Shown: positions 7,145 to 16,631, counted from the stretch's first letter. The stretch: DNA of 64,000 nt from Halobacillus aidingensis (GCF_900104185.1 NZ_FNIZ01000012.1:1-64000), one strand, 5' to 3'. Made by a program: numbers and translations. The notes: generated by a model not told the origin, from the letters alone.

Positions 7145-7840
7145 TTAGCCTAGGTATTTCATTTCAAGATCATTCTCTTCAACTTCCTCAGCTTCCACTC
7201 TTACATAGTAGCCTTTCGCTCCTTTGCGCGAGCTCACGTGTATCACTGGGTCCGTGTTCACAAAGTGAACGGCCGCTCCGTCATCGAGCGCATAACCTGG
7301 ACGAATCGATCCATCCTTTATAAAAGATGTGTACGCAGGCTTCCGCTTTTCCTCCCCATCATAATGAGGGCAGCAGCTTCCCGGGAGAAATCCTAGGCAT
7401 TCCAGTGGTTCCAACTGGTCACCGTAGGAATCCGTCACCCCTTCATCAAACCAGCAAATGGCCCCTGCACTGATGCCGGCAAGGACGACTCCTTGCTCCC
7501 ATGCTTCTTTCATGATTTCATCCAAACCCCATTCCCGCCAAAGAGCGAGTAGGTTTTTCGTCGACCCTCCACCTACGTAAATGATGTCCTGTTCGAGCAA
7601 AAATTTTCTTAAATCTCTCGTTGGGGGCTTGAACAGGGATAAATGGGTCGCTTCCGCTTTCTCTTTGAACGCTTCATAAAAACGTTCGATGTAACTGTCC
7701 GCATCCCCACTAGCCGTGGGAACAAAACAGATTTTTGGTCTCTCCTTCTCCACTTGATCCAACACGTAATCATCCAACAGAGGGTTTTCAGGCTCCATCG
7801 AGAAGCCTCCTCCCCCCATAGCTATGATTTGTTTCATCAT
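7145..7840 (-). CDS. Peptidase S51 (dipeptidase E) family protein
   Basis: A 231-residue cytosolic protein of the alpha-aspartyl dipeptidase/cyanophycinase family. The nucleophilic serine lies in the elbow GISAGAICW (about residue 123), with the glycine-rich IIYVGGGSTKNLLAL segment before it and CPHYD with a candidate histidine after it. The family cleaves N-terminal aspartyl dipeptides; the substrate of this member is unknown. ATG 7840 follows AAGGGGG and overlaps the stop of the channel gene by 4 bp (ATGA), so the two are translationally coupled. The first base pair of methionines leaves a one-codon ambiguity. Confidence 0.88.
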   Translation of the reverse strand: MMKQIIAMGGGGFSMEPENPLLDDYVLDQVEKERPKICFVPTASGDADSYIERFYEAFKEKAEATHLSLFKPPTRDLRKFLLEQDIIYVGGGSTKNLLALWREWGLDEIMKEAWEQGVVLAGISAGAICWFDEGVTDSYGDQLEPLECLGFLPGSCCPHYDGEEKRKPAYTSFIKDGSIRPGYALDDGAAVHFVNTDPVIHVSSRKGAKGYYVRVEAEEVEENDLEMKYLG

Positions 7841-8745
7841 CGTTCAGCCCCCTTCTTATTCTTTTTCCTTCCCAGGGAGGTTTGAATGTCCTCTTTGTAA
7901 GCATAAGAGAACAACAAGGATACTAAAATTGCTCCTCCAATCAGGTTTCCAATACTAGCAGGTACAAGGTTGAAAAAGATATATTCATACCACGTGTATT
8001 TATCAGAAGCTAAAATGCCCATACTGAAGTACCCCATATTTGCAGCACTGTGCTGGAAATTCCCTGCTACAAAAAGCACAACAGGTAAGGTTGTTCCGAG
8101 AATTTTACCTGTTAAATCACGGGCTGAGGTCGTCAGAAAGGCCGCCATTCCGATAAGCCAGTTTGCAAGTACACCGGATACCAGAACCTGAAACCATCCT
8201 TTGACTCCATGGTCCATGAATTTCATTTTATGGTCCAAATACATTTCAAGCTCAGGATAGAATGTACTTGCAAATGAGCCTGACCACTGAATCAATACTG
8301 CGACAAGAAAGGCTCCAATGATATTCCCAACGTATGAGGACAGCCAGAATTTATAAATATTCTTCTTCATCAATCCTGCTTTGTTAAACAAGTAGGATGG
8401 TAAAAGTACATTGATTTCCGTAAACAGGACCGCCCCTGATATGAAGACCATCGAGTAACCTGCTGCGAACCCAAGGCCTGATAAAAGGTGATAGATCCCT
8501 TTCGTCTCGACTCCGACAGCAAGCAGTACTGAAAAAACAGCTCCGAAAGTCATGAAGGAGCCTGCCGTGAGCGCAAGTAAGAATTGAGCGCGGAATGGTT
8601 TGTTTAAGTGATCCCTTCCCTTTTCACCAAATTCATCTACGATTTGGGACGGAATATAAAACTGCCGTCCAGGCCGATCTATTTTCTGATTTGAATCATT
8701 GTTTTCATTTACATCTGTTTCCTGATGATTTTCCTCGTTTGCCAC
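7837..8745 (-). CDS. Formate/nitrite transporter (FNT) family channel
   Basis: A 302-residue membrane protein with six predicted helices after a ~65-residue hydrophilic N-terminus rich in Asn, Glu and Asp. FNT marks include SFMTFGAVFS in TM1, FISGAVLFTEIN near the end of TM2, and LANWLIGMAAF with GNFQHSAANMGYFS, which supplies the pore histidine. The family forms pentamers that pass formate, nitrite or related small anions. GTG 8745 is chosen because TTGGAGGG lies 6 bases upstream; an upstream ATG (8769) lies before that signal. It is first in a two-gene unit with the S51 peptidase. Confidence 0.88.
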   Translation of the reverse strand: MANEENHQETDVNENNDSNQKIDRPGRQFYIPSQIVDEFGEKGRDHLNKPFRAQFLLALTAGSFMTFGAVFSVLLAVGVETKGIYHLLSGLGFAAGYSMVFISGAVLFTEINVLLPSYLFNKAGLMKKNIYKFWLSSYVGNIIGAFLVAVLIQWSGSFASTFYPELEMYLDHKMKFMDHGVKGWFQVLVSGVLANWLIGMAAFLTTSARDLTGKILGTTLPVVLFVAGNFQHSAANMGYFSMGILASDKYTWYEYIFFNLVPASIGNLIGGAILVSLLFSYAYKEDIQTSLGRKKNKKGAER

Positions 8746-8857
8746 GGTTATCCCTCCAATGATTCTCACATTCCCGATTCTTTAAAATTATAATCTCCCC
8801 TGTATATCCTGAAGCGTTTGAGAAATGGTAAGAAAAACAAGGAAAAGAGGAATGAAG

Positions 8858-9031
8858 ATGGCTAGAGATGAATTCTGCCTCGCTTGCGATGGAGAAGGTC
8901 TGTTGATGGATGATGAAGAGTGGCGCTATACTTGTAAGGTTTGCGGCGGCAGTGGTCTCCGCCCACAGGAAGGAAGTGTCTATGACCGTCAGAGTGCGGA
9001 TGTGGATGCAATGAATCGATACTTGGATTAA
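8858..9031 (+). CDS. Small zinc-ribbon protein with DnaJ-type CxxCxGxG motifs
   Basis: A 57-residue protein with two knuckles, CLACDGEG and CKVCGGSG, about 20 residues apart, as in the DnaJ cysteine-rich domain. The four cysteines probably bind one zinc. It could be a small chaperone-like or RNA-binding accessory; there is no direct evidence. ATG 8858 was chosen because AAAAGAGG stands 7 bases upstream; the frame is open from 8825. It is divergent from the FNT channel and ends at a terminator. Confidence 0.75.
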   Translation: MARDEFCLACDGEGLLMDDEEWRYTCKVCGGSGLRPQEGSVYDRQSADVDAMNRYLD

Positions 9032-9053
9032 CCGTCGGAGTTTTATCTCCACT

Positions 9054-9086
9054 AAAAAGCGCTCAGCTTCAGCCGAGCGCTTTTTT
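9054..9086. terminator. Bidirectional terminator
   Basis: AAAAAGCGCTC and GAGCGCTTTTTT pair around a TTCA-capped inner stem. It ends both the zinc-ribbon gene (plus) and the HD-GYP gene (minus), whose last codons lie inside it. Confidence 0.93.
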
Positions 9087-10553
9087 ACGTGTGTCCTCTC
9101 TCATTTCCTCTAAAAACAAATCCGAAAAATACGGATCCCACTGTGTTCCTTTTCCTTCTTCAATAATTGCCAGCGCTTTTGAAAACGGCATCCCCTGACG
9201 ATAAGGGCGGTCTGATGTCATCGCATCAAAGGCGTCCGCCACGGCCATCAGTCGACCAAACACGGGGATGTCTTCTCTTGCAAGGCCATCGGGGTAACCG
9301 TTTCCGTCGTAACGCTCATGATGATGACGCACTCCAGTCAAAACAGGGGCGAGGGATTCCGGCAACTGAACTTGTCCAAGGATCTGAGCACCAATGACCG
9401 GGTGCTCCTTAATCTTCGCGAATTCTTCCTCGCTCAGGCGTCCATCTTTCAGCAGTACATCATCACCAATCCCGATTTTACCGATATCATGAAGAAGCGC
9501 TGATTTTTTCAACAAGTCCAATTGTTTCTCATCAAAACCTGCTTTCCGTGCAATAAGATCCGAGTATTCAGCCACACGCTTGGAATGACCAGCGGTATAT
9601 GGATCCCGTGCATCAAGCGTCGCAGCAAAAACGGTGAAAAAGCTTTCGAGAAGTCGTTTGTTTTCTTCATCTCTTTCTTCGATGCCTGTGACCATATGGT
9701 TGAATCCTGCGACCAATTGCGAAAACTCATCCACATACAAGTTTTCCATCGGCTCCGTCTGCCCTTGACGCACATCAAGGAAACGCTCGCTCAGCTGCTC
9801 CATCGGCTTTTGGATACTTCTGTATAGTAAAAGCGCGGCGAGCGCTCCGATTCCCATGACAACCGCACCGATAATAGATGCCCAGCTCCAATAACCATCC
9901 ACCCCTCTCCCTTCGATCAAGCGTATTTGGGACGCCAACAAAAAGAGAACGACAGGGAAAACCGCCGTAAACATAGAGGTCACGAACAACTTCGTCTTAA
10001 TACTGATTGATGTGTCCCTTTTGTAATCGATGAAACCGCCTTTCTCATAGATCGAAGGCAGCAATAATTGAACCGCCCGGTCTGTTAAAAAGAATTCAAT
10101 CAATGCATGCATGACAGCGATCAAGACAGCGCCCATCCATGCAAAGCCTATGTAATACAGCGGAAGGTTTACAAGTCCGCGTTCGATCGCCCACCAAGCA
10201 AAGAGAGAAGCAGGAATCGAAAGGCCTAATAAATGCGGGCCTAGAATTCGCTTTACAGTTAACTGTGGGAATTGATGCGCTCTCAACAAAGCTTCCTTCA
10301 CTTGCTTGGTAGAATGCGGTTCTTTAGTGAACAGTTGTTGAATGGGACGGACATGGTGCTTGTACATCATGATCTCACCGGTTAACATGACCCCAACAGA
10401 GCTTATCATGATAAAAATTAAATACATGATTTCTGTCGGTTCAAGCTGCAGTGTGTAGAAAATAAACAAGCTGCCAACACCGCAAACAGCCACAGCCGAT
10501 CCCCATATATAATTCATCAGCATCCGTCTTTGGAAAAAGGTGAATGGTTCCAT
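9069..10553 (-). CDS. Membrane HD-GYP domain c-di-GMP phosphodiesterase
   Basis: A 494-residue signalling protein. About six N-terminal membrane helices (roughly 15-245) lead to a HAMP-like linker (about 245-300) and an HD-GYP domain (about 305-485). Catalytic motifs are intact: HDIGKIGI near 353 and HHHERYDGNGYPDGL near 406-420, which contains a GYP signature. Such enzymes hydrolyse cyclic di-GMP to GMP. The membrane part matches no extracytoplasmic sensor fold I know. AAGGAG lies eight bases before ATG 10553. It is monocistronic. Together with the GGDEF-EAL protein at 50364 it shows active c-di-GMP signalling in this organism. Confidence 0.92.
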   Translation of the reverse strand: MEPFTFFQRRMLMNYIWGSAVAVCGVGSLFIFYTLQLEPTEIMYLIFIMISSVGVMLTGEIMMYKHHVRPIQQLFTKEPHSTKQVKEALLRAHQFPQLTVKRILGPHLLGLSIPASLFAWWAIERGLVNLPLYYIGFAWMGAVLIAVMHALIEFFLTDRAVQLLLPSIYEKGGFIDYKRDTSISIKTKLFVTSMFTAVFPVVLFLLASQIRLIEGRGVDGYWSWASIIGAVVMGIGALAALLLYRSIQKPMEQLSERFLDVRQGQTEPMENLYVDEFSQLVAGFNHMVTGIEERDEENKRLLESFFTVFAATLDARDPYTAGHSKRVAEYSDLIARKAGFDEKQLDLLKKSALLHDIGKIGIGDDVLLKDGRLSEEEFAKIKEHPVIGAQILGQVQLPESLAPVLTGVRHHHERYDGNGYPDGLAREDIPVFGRLMAVADAFDAMTSDRPYRQGMPFSKALAIIEEGKGTQWDPYFSDLFLEEMREDTRKKALG

Positions 10554-10712
10554 CCGTTAAACTCCTTCAAATCATTCGTTTCTTTTATTCTTAATTATTC
10601 AACAAACTCCGACGAATTCCTACATGAGCAGCCTCTATTTTATGAACTTTTCGTTACAGAAGATTGTTAGTCACATGTCGTTTAAAAGCGTGTCTACACT
10701 TTTGGTGGATGA

Positions 10713-10745
10713 CAAAAAAAAGACGCGGCTTTAGAGCCACGCCTT
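10713..10745 (-). terminator. Terminator of the ABC exporter operon
   Basis: GGCGTGGC and GCCGCGTC pair around TCTAAA on the minus strand and are followed by TTTTTTTGTC. It lies just after the stop of the DUF4064 gene. Confidence 0.88.
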
Positions 10746-10752
10746 TTCCCAT

Positions 10753-11205
10753 CTAATAACTGATTGCTTCATCGGTTGCGGTCTTCTTCGGTTTACGGAC
10801 GAGCGCAACGATTCCGGCAATCAAATACGCCACACCTCCGAACAGCCCAATAAAGACCGTAGCAAACGTAAAGATAATGGCGGATATGATCAAAATGATT
10901 CCTGCTGCTTTCGGCTTCTTATTCCCTTTAAGGAAGACAGCTGCCAGAATACCTAACCCGATCGCAATCAATGAGGCGATCAAGACGAACATCGCGAATG
11001 ACCCCATCATTTCGAACATCTGGGTCATATCTGTGGAACTCATTTCCCCTTCCATCTGCACTTCCGGCGAGTTCATGAAGTTTTCAATTTCTTGTTGTAT
11101 TTGCGGATTGTCTGCAGAGTTTAACAACACACCACTCAACAGAACGGGAAGTCCAAAAAGAACAATTCCAATAATGGTAAGAACGATTTCTACCGTACGT
11201 TTCAT
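10753..11205 (-). CDS. DUF4064-type small membrane protein
   Basis: A 150-residue membrane protein with an N-terminal helix (about 7-28), an external loop rich in Glu, Met and Asn, and two further long hydrophobic stretches (about 70-92 and 100-136). The overall pattern fits the DUF4064 family, whose role is unknown. GGAGGAG precedes the ATG. It starts 17 bp after the ABC permease stop, so it is the third gene of the operon ATPase-permease-this gene, and may be an accessory of that exporter. Confidence 0.75.
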   Translation of the reverse strand: MKRTVEIVLTIIGIVLFGLPVLLSGVLLNSADNPQIQQEIENFMNSPEVQMEGEMSSTDMTQMFEMMGSFAMFVLIASLIAIGLGILAAVFLKGNKKPKAAGIILIISAIIFTFATVFIGLFGGVAYLIAGIVALVRKPKKTATDEAISY

Positions 11206-11222
11206 TTCCTTCTCCTCCTTTT

Positions 11223-12179
11223 TTATGCTCCTGCTACGTCACGTTTTGTAAAAAAGCCCCATGCTAAAGCCATGAATAGTACATAATATACCGCTAAAAC
11301 TGCGATGGAAAACCCAAGAGAAGTTCCTGATACGAATGGTGTCCCGGACATGTATTGGCTCAAGTCCGTATTCGCAAACAAGATATATTTCGCCCACTCT
11401 TTTTCCATGAAGAAAACGATGATTGAGCTTCCAGTCATCATGAGGAAGATCGCCAACCCGATAGCAAGGGATGTATTCCTGAATACAGCAGCGATCATGA
11501 ACGCGAACGTAGCCATCATAATTAATTCTACAAAACTCAATAAGTATTGTGAAACAGTAAATGAAAAGATACCGGCATCTTTGATTTCACCAGCCTGAGT
11601 ATATACATACGTCTGCGAAAAGCTGCCCATTCCAAACAATAAAGATCCCACTAAAAAGGACAGGATGTATAAGGCAAGAAGCATAGTTAACGCATACATC
11701 ACAACGGAGACATATTTCGCAAGCAAGATTTTCGACCTTGATATCGGGCGAATCAATAAGAGCTTGATTGTGCCCCAGCGAAATTCATTAGCTGTAATAC
11801 CTGCTGCAACTATAATTGTGAATAAACTCACCAGCGCGACAAATGTCCGGTTGTCACGGACAAAATCCCAACTATTATAGGCCGTTGGTTTCAAGTCATT
11901 CTCAATGCGATATTGATTCATCTCAACATTTGTGTATGCCGGGTACTCGATCTCTGGCGGCTGTTCTCCCGCGGCCATCAATTGCTCATTCTGCTTCTGA
12001 AGTTCCTGTTTCCAATTGTCACCCGTCGGAGGTTCTCCACCCGTAATGGCTGCATCGACTTTAAGCAGAGCCCCTATGCCTACAATTGAAACCACTAACA
12101 GAATAGCCATGATCCACGTCGCCTTTTGATTATAGAGCTTCATATGTTCATTTTTGATCAGTTGAAAAAAGTTACTCAA
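11223..12179 (-). CDS. ABC-2 type exporter permease
   Basis: A membrane protein of 318 residues. An N-terminal helix (about 22-45) is followed by a ~75-residue extracytoplasmic loop, then five more helices, as in ABC-2 permeases of the bacitracin/lantibiotic-immunity and Nat/Ytr type. Characteristic is NEFRWGTIKLLLIRPISRS in the cytoplasmic coupling region. The frame is open from TTG 12194, but TTG 12179 is preferred because GGAGAGGGAG precedes it; either way it overlaps the ATPase gene. It forms the exporter with the ATPase. The substrate is unknown. Confidence 0.88.
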   Translation of the reverse strand: MSNFFQLIKNEHMKLYNQKATWIMAILLVVSIVGIGALLKVDAAITGGEPPTGDNWKQELQKQNEQLMAAGEQPPEIEYPAYTNVEMNQYRIENDLKPTAYNSWDFVRDNRTFVALVSLFTIIVAAGITANEFRWGTIKLLLIRPISRSKILLAKYVSVVMYALTMLLALYILSFLVGSLLFGMGSFSQTYVYTQAGEIKDAGIFSFTVSQYLLSFVELIMMATFAFMIAAVFRNTSLAIGLAIFLMMTGSSIIVFFMEKEWAKYILFANTDLSQYMSGTPFVSGTSLGFSIAVLAVYYVLFMALAWGFFTKRDVAGA

Positions 12180-13092
12180 TGGCTCCCTCTCCAATCAAAT
12201 CCAAGAATTTATCTTCAAGCGTTGAGCGGTTGACGTTCACACTGTAAATTTGGATTCCTTTTTGCACGAGATCTGCAACAACGGATGGAATCTTTTCTTT
12301 TTCTACTGTGAAGGTCAGAAGCTCTTCCTTTCGGCTGACTTCCTTGCCTGTCATCTCTTGAAGAGCGACCATTGTTTGATCTACAGGTGTCGCTTCAATG
12401 GACACTTCTTTTTCATCTGTTTGCTGAAGCGCATCGTGAACCGTCTGAATGGAAATCAAATCTCCATTTTTGATAATGCCAATCCGATCACACATCATCT
12501 CCATTTCAGAAAGAATATGACTCGACACAATCACAGCTACCCCTTCCTCTTCCGCCAGCCTCCGGATGTAAGCACGTATTTCCCTGATTCCGGATGGATC
12601 CAACCCGTTCGTTGGTTCATCAAGAATAAGGACGGATGGTTTATGTAAAAGGGCTTGAGCAATTCCAAGACGCTGACGCATCCCAAGTGAATATTTGCCC
12701 ACTTTTTCCTTCATCCGTTTTTCCAACCCAACAAGCTTGACGACTTCTTTTATCCGTTCCTCTGTAATCCCAGGCATCATACGGGCATAATGGACGAGAT
12801 TTTTCCATCCGCTCATGAATGGGTACATTTCCGGGTTCTCTACGATTCCGCCTACATGACGAATCGCTCCTTTAAAGTTGTTCTGCACACTTTGCCCCTG
12901 GATGATCACATCCCCATCCGTCATCTCCATCAACCCGACCATCATCCGGATGGTTGTCGTTTTCCCAGCTCCGTTAGGCCCAAGAAAACCAAACACTTCC
13001 CCGCCGTAAATATCGAAATTCAAACCTTTAATGATCGATTTATTGCCAATTGTCTTTTTGACATCCTTCAACTGCATAACAGGTTCCGACAT
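12172..13092 (-). CDS. ABC transporter ATP-binding protein
   Basis: A 306-residue ABC ATPase with Walker A GPNGAGKTT (about 39-47), signature YSLGMRQRLGIA (about 134-145), Walker B VLILDEPTNGLD and the switch histidine in SSHIL. A ~85-residue C-terminal extension resembles the BcrA/drug-exporter ATPase tail. It drives the permease encoded directly downstream, likely for peptide, antibiotic or lipid export. GGAGGGGG lies six bases before the ATG. First gene of a three-gene operon. Confidence 0.93.
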   Translation of the reverse strand: MSEPVMQLKDVKKTIGNKSIIKGLNFDIYGGEVFGFLGPNGAGKTTTIRMMVGLMEMTDGDVIIQGQSVQNNFKGAIRHVGGIVENPEMYPFMSGWKNLVHYARMMPGITEERIKEVVKLVGLEKRMKEKVGKYSLGMRQRLGIAQALLHKPSVLILDEPTNGLDPSGIREIRAYIRRLAEEEGVAVIVSSHILSEMEMMCDRIGIIKNGDLISIQTVHDALQQTDEKEVSIEATPVDQTMVALQEMTGKEVSRKEELLTFTVEKEKIPSVVADLVQKGIQIYSVNVNRSTLEDKFLDLIGEGAIE

Positions 13093-13179
13093 TCTTCCCC
13101 CTCCTTTTTATCAACACACCTACTCTACGACACAAAACCAATCTGGTTTCATTATTTATGAAAATTTTTACAATATTAA

Positions 13180-13575
13180 AGTATATGGAAGGATTGTGGA
13201 AGACTTTATTTCGAGATGTTTGTGTGATTCTAGGGGCTACGGGAAAAGGTTCGCTCCACCCCTTTGCCATATGAGATTATCGAAATCCCTCTTAAAGTAC
13301 CCTGCCTAGTTCTGTTGTAAATTCCTGCTTAAGCCGCGTCGATATAGGGTTCTTAACCATAAAAGCTCTTATTACTGGAAGGTAGTTTCGAGAATCTCTT
13401 CCGGCAAGTGGGCGGAGGGGAATGACGAGACTCCTGCGGGAAAAAAGTGCATGGTGAGACCCCACAGGACGCAGTCCGAGGAGGCTCACCGCGCTCCCGC
13501 GGAAAGCGAGCTATTCCCCGCAGCCCCATCCACTCATAAAGTCTCGGAACTGAGTCTTCAAGAATAGGGAGCTTT
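13180..13575. repeat. Composite two-arm hairpin element, copy 1
   Basis: The shortest of four related intergenic elements. The left (type II end) starts GTATATGGAAGGATTGTGG with TTTCGAGATG and is degenerate and truncated (about 13180-13300). The right arm (type I, about 13381-13575) is complete: AGTTTCGAGA at its inner edge, GGGCGGAGGGGAATGACGAG, a nested stem GGTGAGACC...GGCTCACC, CGCGGAAAGCGAG, and outer end GTCTCGGAACTGAGTCTTC. Short frames inside it are spurious. It ends 134 bp before the GTG of cvfC. Confidence 0.88.
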
Positions 13576-13708
13576 AGTAGAACAATGGAAGGCGGGGGCG
13601 GATACGTGGATGAGCTTGGGAATTTTTGATAAGATGGAAGCATGGAATGAGGGTAGATCCCTCGGAACCGGATGGAAAGATGATCAGACCGTTAGGGGGT
13701 TATACTCA

Positions 13709-14851
13709 GTGAAAATCGTATCCATTGAACCGACGCCAAGTCCGAATTCAATGAAAATCAATGTGAACGAGACTTTGCCGGACGGCGAAACTCACAATTA
13801 TAAAAAAGATGATGAGCTTAAGGACGCACCTGACTTTGTCCAACACCTCTTCGAAATCGAAGGTGTCAAAGGACTTTACCACGTGACTGATTTCATTGCT
13901 TTGGAAAGAAATGCACGTGTCTCCTGGGAAGCGATTCTTCCTGAAGTAAGGAAGGTTTTCGGATCGGAAGCAGCCGAAGAAGCACCTTCACACAAAAAGG
14001 AAGAACCGGATGAACACTTCGGGGAAGTCCGTGTGTTCGTGCAGATGTTCCGTGGCCTTCCGATGCAAGTAAAGCTTGAGGAAGGCGAAGAGGAAACACG
14101 CGTAGGGCTTCCTGAACGTTTCATGGAAGCGGCAATGAAAGCAGCTCCCGCATCTCCGAACATGATCATGGAGCGTAAGTGGATGGAGCAGAACCCACGC
14201 TATGGTGACGTCGCTGAAATCGGGGAACAAGTAAAAGAGGAACTTTCGGCAAGTTATGACGAAGAACGACTGGAATCCCTTGTTAAACAAGCGTTTGACC
14301 AAGAATCGGTTGATGTCGAACCGAAGGAAGAAAAGACGAAAATCAGCTTGGAAACGTTGGATCATGACGATTGGAAAGTTCGCTATGCGGCTTTAGACCG
14401 CATGGATCCGACGGCAGAGGATTATCGCCTGCTTGACAAAGCTCTGGATGATGAGAAGGCATCGATCCGACGTCTGGCAACGGCCTATCTTGGTATGATT
14501 GAAGAAATTGAAACACTGCCGTATCTCTACAAGGCGCTCAATGACAAATCAGTTACCGTACGTCGGACAGCCGGCGATTGCATTTCGGATCTCGGTTTCA
14601 AAGAAGCGATGCCGAGAATGATCGAGTCGCTTTCTGATTCCAACAAACTCGTTCGCTGGCGTGCAGCGATGTACTTGTATGAGCTTGGCGATGAAACAGC
14701 CCTTCCTGCATTGAAGGAAGCCGCTGATGATCCGGAATTCGAAGTTCGTCTGCAAATCAATATGGCAATCGAAAGAATTGAAGGCGGCGAGGAAGCGAAA
14801 GGATCTGTGTGGCATCAAATGACTCAAGCGACGAAGAAAAAACAACAATAG
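13709..14851 (+). CDS. cvfC: Conserved virulence factor C-type protein: Nfu N-terminal domain plus HEAT repeats
   Basis: A 380-residue protein. The first ~85 residues match the Nfu/NifU N-terminal domain (VKIVSIEPTPSPNSMKINV), the middle (about 125-200) is a second conserved region, and the C-terminal ~150 residues form HEAT-like helical repeats (WKVRYAALDRM, VRRTAGDCISDLG, VRWRAAMYLYELGD). B. subtilis YpgR and S. aureus CvfC have this layout; the biochemical role is not established. GTG 13709 is chosen because AGGGGGT lies eight bases upstream and the Nfu domain starts exactly there; the frame is open from 13610 but that part runs into the repeat. brxA follows 12 bp later. Confidence 0.85.
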   Translation: MKIVSIEPTPSPNSMKINVNETLPDGETHNYKKDDELKDAPDFVQHLFEIEGVKGLYHVTDFIALERNARVSWEAILPEVRKVFGSEAAEEAPSHKKEEPDEHFGEVRVFVQMFRGLPMQVKLEEGEEETRVGLPERFMEAAMKAAPASPNMIMERKWMEQNPRYGDVAEIGEQVKEELSASYDEERLESLVKQAFDQESVDVEPKEEKTKISLETLDHDDWKVRYAALDRMDPTAEDYRLLDKALDDEKASIRRLATAYLGMIEEIETLPYLYKALNDKSVTVRRTAGDCISDLGFKEAMPRMIESLSDSNKLVRWRAAMYLYELGDETALPALKEAADDPEFEVRLQINMAIERIEGGEEAKGSVWHQMTQATKKKQQ

Positions 14852-14863
14852 GAGGCTACGATT

Positions 14864-15292
14864 ATGAACCCATATGAAGCATATATGAAAGAAATTTCTC
14901 AGCCGATGCGTGATGAATTGACGAACGCCGGCTTCACAGAATTGACGACCCCGGAGGAAGTGGACACGTTCATCAGCGAAGCGAAAGGCACGTCACTTGT
15001 GGTCATTAACTCCGTCTGTGGATGTGCTGCTGGACTGGCACGTCCTTCTGCCCGCGAATCGCTCAACAACGAAAAACGTCCCGATAATATTGTAACTGTT
15101 TTTGCTGGCCAGGATCGCGAAGCAACATCACGCATGCGTGACTATTTGGAAGGCTACGAGCCATCCTCCCCTTCCATGGCTCTTTTGAAAGATGGCCAGG
15201 TTCTCCACTTCATCCCTCGCGAAGAGATCGAGGATTATGAAGTAGAAGAAATTGTAGCCAATCTCACGAACGCTTACAACCAATACTGTTAA
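14864..15292 (+). CDS. brxA: Bacilliredoxin of the BrxA/BrxB (YphP/YqiW) family
   Basis: A 142-residue thioredoxin-fold protein with the CGC active site (Cys52-Gly-Cys54 in NSVCGCAAGLARP) that defines bacilliredoxins. These proteins remove bacillithiol from S-bacillithiolated proteins after oxidative stress. The AAGLARP sequence and the position after the cvfC/ypgR homologue favour BrxA over BrxB. GGAGG precedes the ATG by eight bases. It sits in a two-gene unit with cvfC and ends at a strong terminator. Confidence 0.9.
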   Translation: MNPYEAYMKEISQPMRDELTNAGFTELTTPEEVDTFISEAKGTSLVVINSVCGCAAGLARPSARESLNNEKRPDNIVTVFAGQDREATSRMRDYLEGYEPSSPSMALLKDGQVLHFIPREEIEDYEVEEIVANLTNAYNQYC

Positions 15293-15328
15293 CAAAAGCG
15301 CCTTCCATCTGATGGAAGGCGCTTTTTT
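15293..15328. terminator. Bidirectional terminator
   Basis: AAAAGCGCCTTCCATC and GATGGAAGGCGCTTTTTT form a near-perfect hairpin between convergent brxA and the MFS gene. Confidence 0.95.
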
Positions 15329-16554
15329 CATGCGGTCTTGGTTTGATCCCCGCTTTTTTCCGGCTTAATCAATATGAGAACAATCAATAGGAGAAGTCCA
15401 CCTAAGGCACCGCTAGCGATATAACTGATATTCAAATATTCTTTCATAAGCAGCGACATCAACGGAGGACCTGCGGCTACACCTATGAATCTTGAGGAGC
15501 TGTAAAACGATGTAATCGTTCCACGCTCTTCTTTTTCAATCCCTTCTGTAATGAGCGCATCAAGGGTCGGGAGCATTCCACCGATTGCCGTCCCTAATAT
15601 GCTCGTCACGACTAGAAGCAGAAACAACTTCTCATTGACATAACCGACAAAAATAACGCTTGCCGACATCATGATCAATGCAATGACAAGTACCCATTTC
15701 ATGACGGTCGTATCTCCTTTGATTTTCTTACCGGTCACAAAGGCCGCCACACATAACGTGAACAGCGGGATGGCAAGAACGAATCCTTTTTTCACCCCTT
15801 CGATGTTATGAGTCTTCTCTAAGATGTCGGACATAAAGAACAACACCGCAAACAAAACCAGCATCGCATAAGCCCCTAATAGAAAAACCGTATACAGCCA
15901 TTTCCCTTCTTGTTTGAAAATCTTTTTCGTCTTTTTCAGAAATTGCTTGAACGGCTGCGGTTCTTCCTTTTTACCTTTAGGAACTTTTATAAAAAAGAAA
16001 ACGAGAACAATGGAGATCAAACTAAAAAAAGAGATAGAAAAAAACGGCAAAAACCATAAGAACACAGCAAAGAGAGAACCCAGGATTGGACTGAGTACTT
16101 TTCCGAATGTATTTGATGTTTCAATGATGCCAAGGCATGAGCTCGCTTTTTCATCATCGTCTTTATATAAATCTCCGACGAGAGGTAGAATGATCGGGGT
16201 CGCCCCGGCTGCGCCCATCCCCTGCAGGATTCGTCCAATTGTAATCCAGAGAAAGGGGTCTTCTAATTTCCATGAAGAAAAACCGGCTACCAGCCCTCCA
16301 ATGAAAGCCAGGACTAAACTCGGAAGGATGATTAACTTTCTGCCGAAACGATCGGATAAGTAGCCGGCAACAGGAATAAGGATAATGGCCGCTATGGAGT
16401 AGCTGGTGATGATTGTGCTTGATTGAAAAGATGTGATGCCTACCTTTTTTTCGAAAATCGGCAATACTGGAATCAGCATTGAATTTCCGAGCGTCATCAC
16501 AAGGGGAATCGAAGCCATACTAACCAGGCACCAACGGCTTACTTTGTTTTCCAA
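15328..16554 (-). CDS. MFS multidrug-type exporter
   Basis: A 408-residue, 12-helix major facilitator protein. The conserved cytoplasmic loop 2-3 motif is GYLSDRFGRK (about 64-73), and GRILQGMGAAGATPIILPL is the proton:drug antiporter motif C region of TM4-5, so export of a drug or similar compound is likely. TTG at 16554 lies seven bases after AGGAGG. It stands between brxA and the acetyltransferase gene, on the opposite strand to the former, and appears to have its own promoter. The substrate is unknown. Confidence 0.88.
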   Translation of the reverse strand: MENKVSRWCLVSMASIPLVMTLGNSMLIPVLPIFEKKVGITSFQSSTIITSYSIAAIILIPVAGYLSDRFGRKLIILPSLVLAFIGGLVAGFSSWKLEDPFLWITIGRILQGMGAAGATPIILPLVGDLYKDDDEKASSCLGIIETSNTFGKVLSPILGSLFAVFLWFLPFFSISFFSLISIVLVFFFIKVPKGKKEEPQPFKQFLKKTKKIFKQEGKWLYTVFLLGAYAMLVLFAVLFFMSDILEKTHNIEGVKKGFVLAIPLFTLCVAAFVTGKKIKGDTTVMKWVLVIALIMMSASVIFVGYVNEKLFLLLVVTSILGTAIGGMLPTLDALITEGIEKEERGTITSFYSSSRFIGVAAGPPLMSLLMKEYLNISYIASGALGGLLLLIVLILIKPEKSGDQTKTA

Positions 16555-16631
16555 TGCAATTCCTCCTACGTATTCATAAACGTAGGATGCCCTTTTTCAC
16601 TGGATTCACGATGAGAAAAATATGGATATAC

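Noticed and set aside
13353-13643. Minus-strand frames across the repeat with products rich in Arg, Pro and Ser (similar at 28710, 29031, 32749, 36051)
   Set aside because: They follow the hairpin arms and recur in several frames wherever the arms occur; none has a start signal. They are by-products of the repeats.
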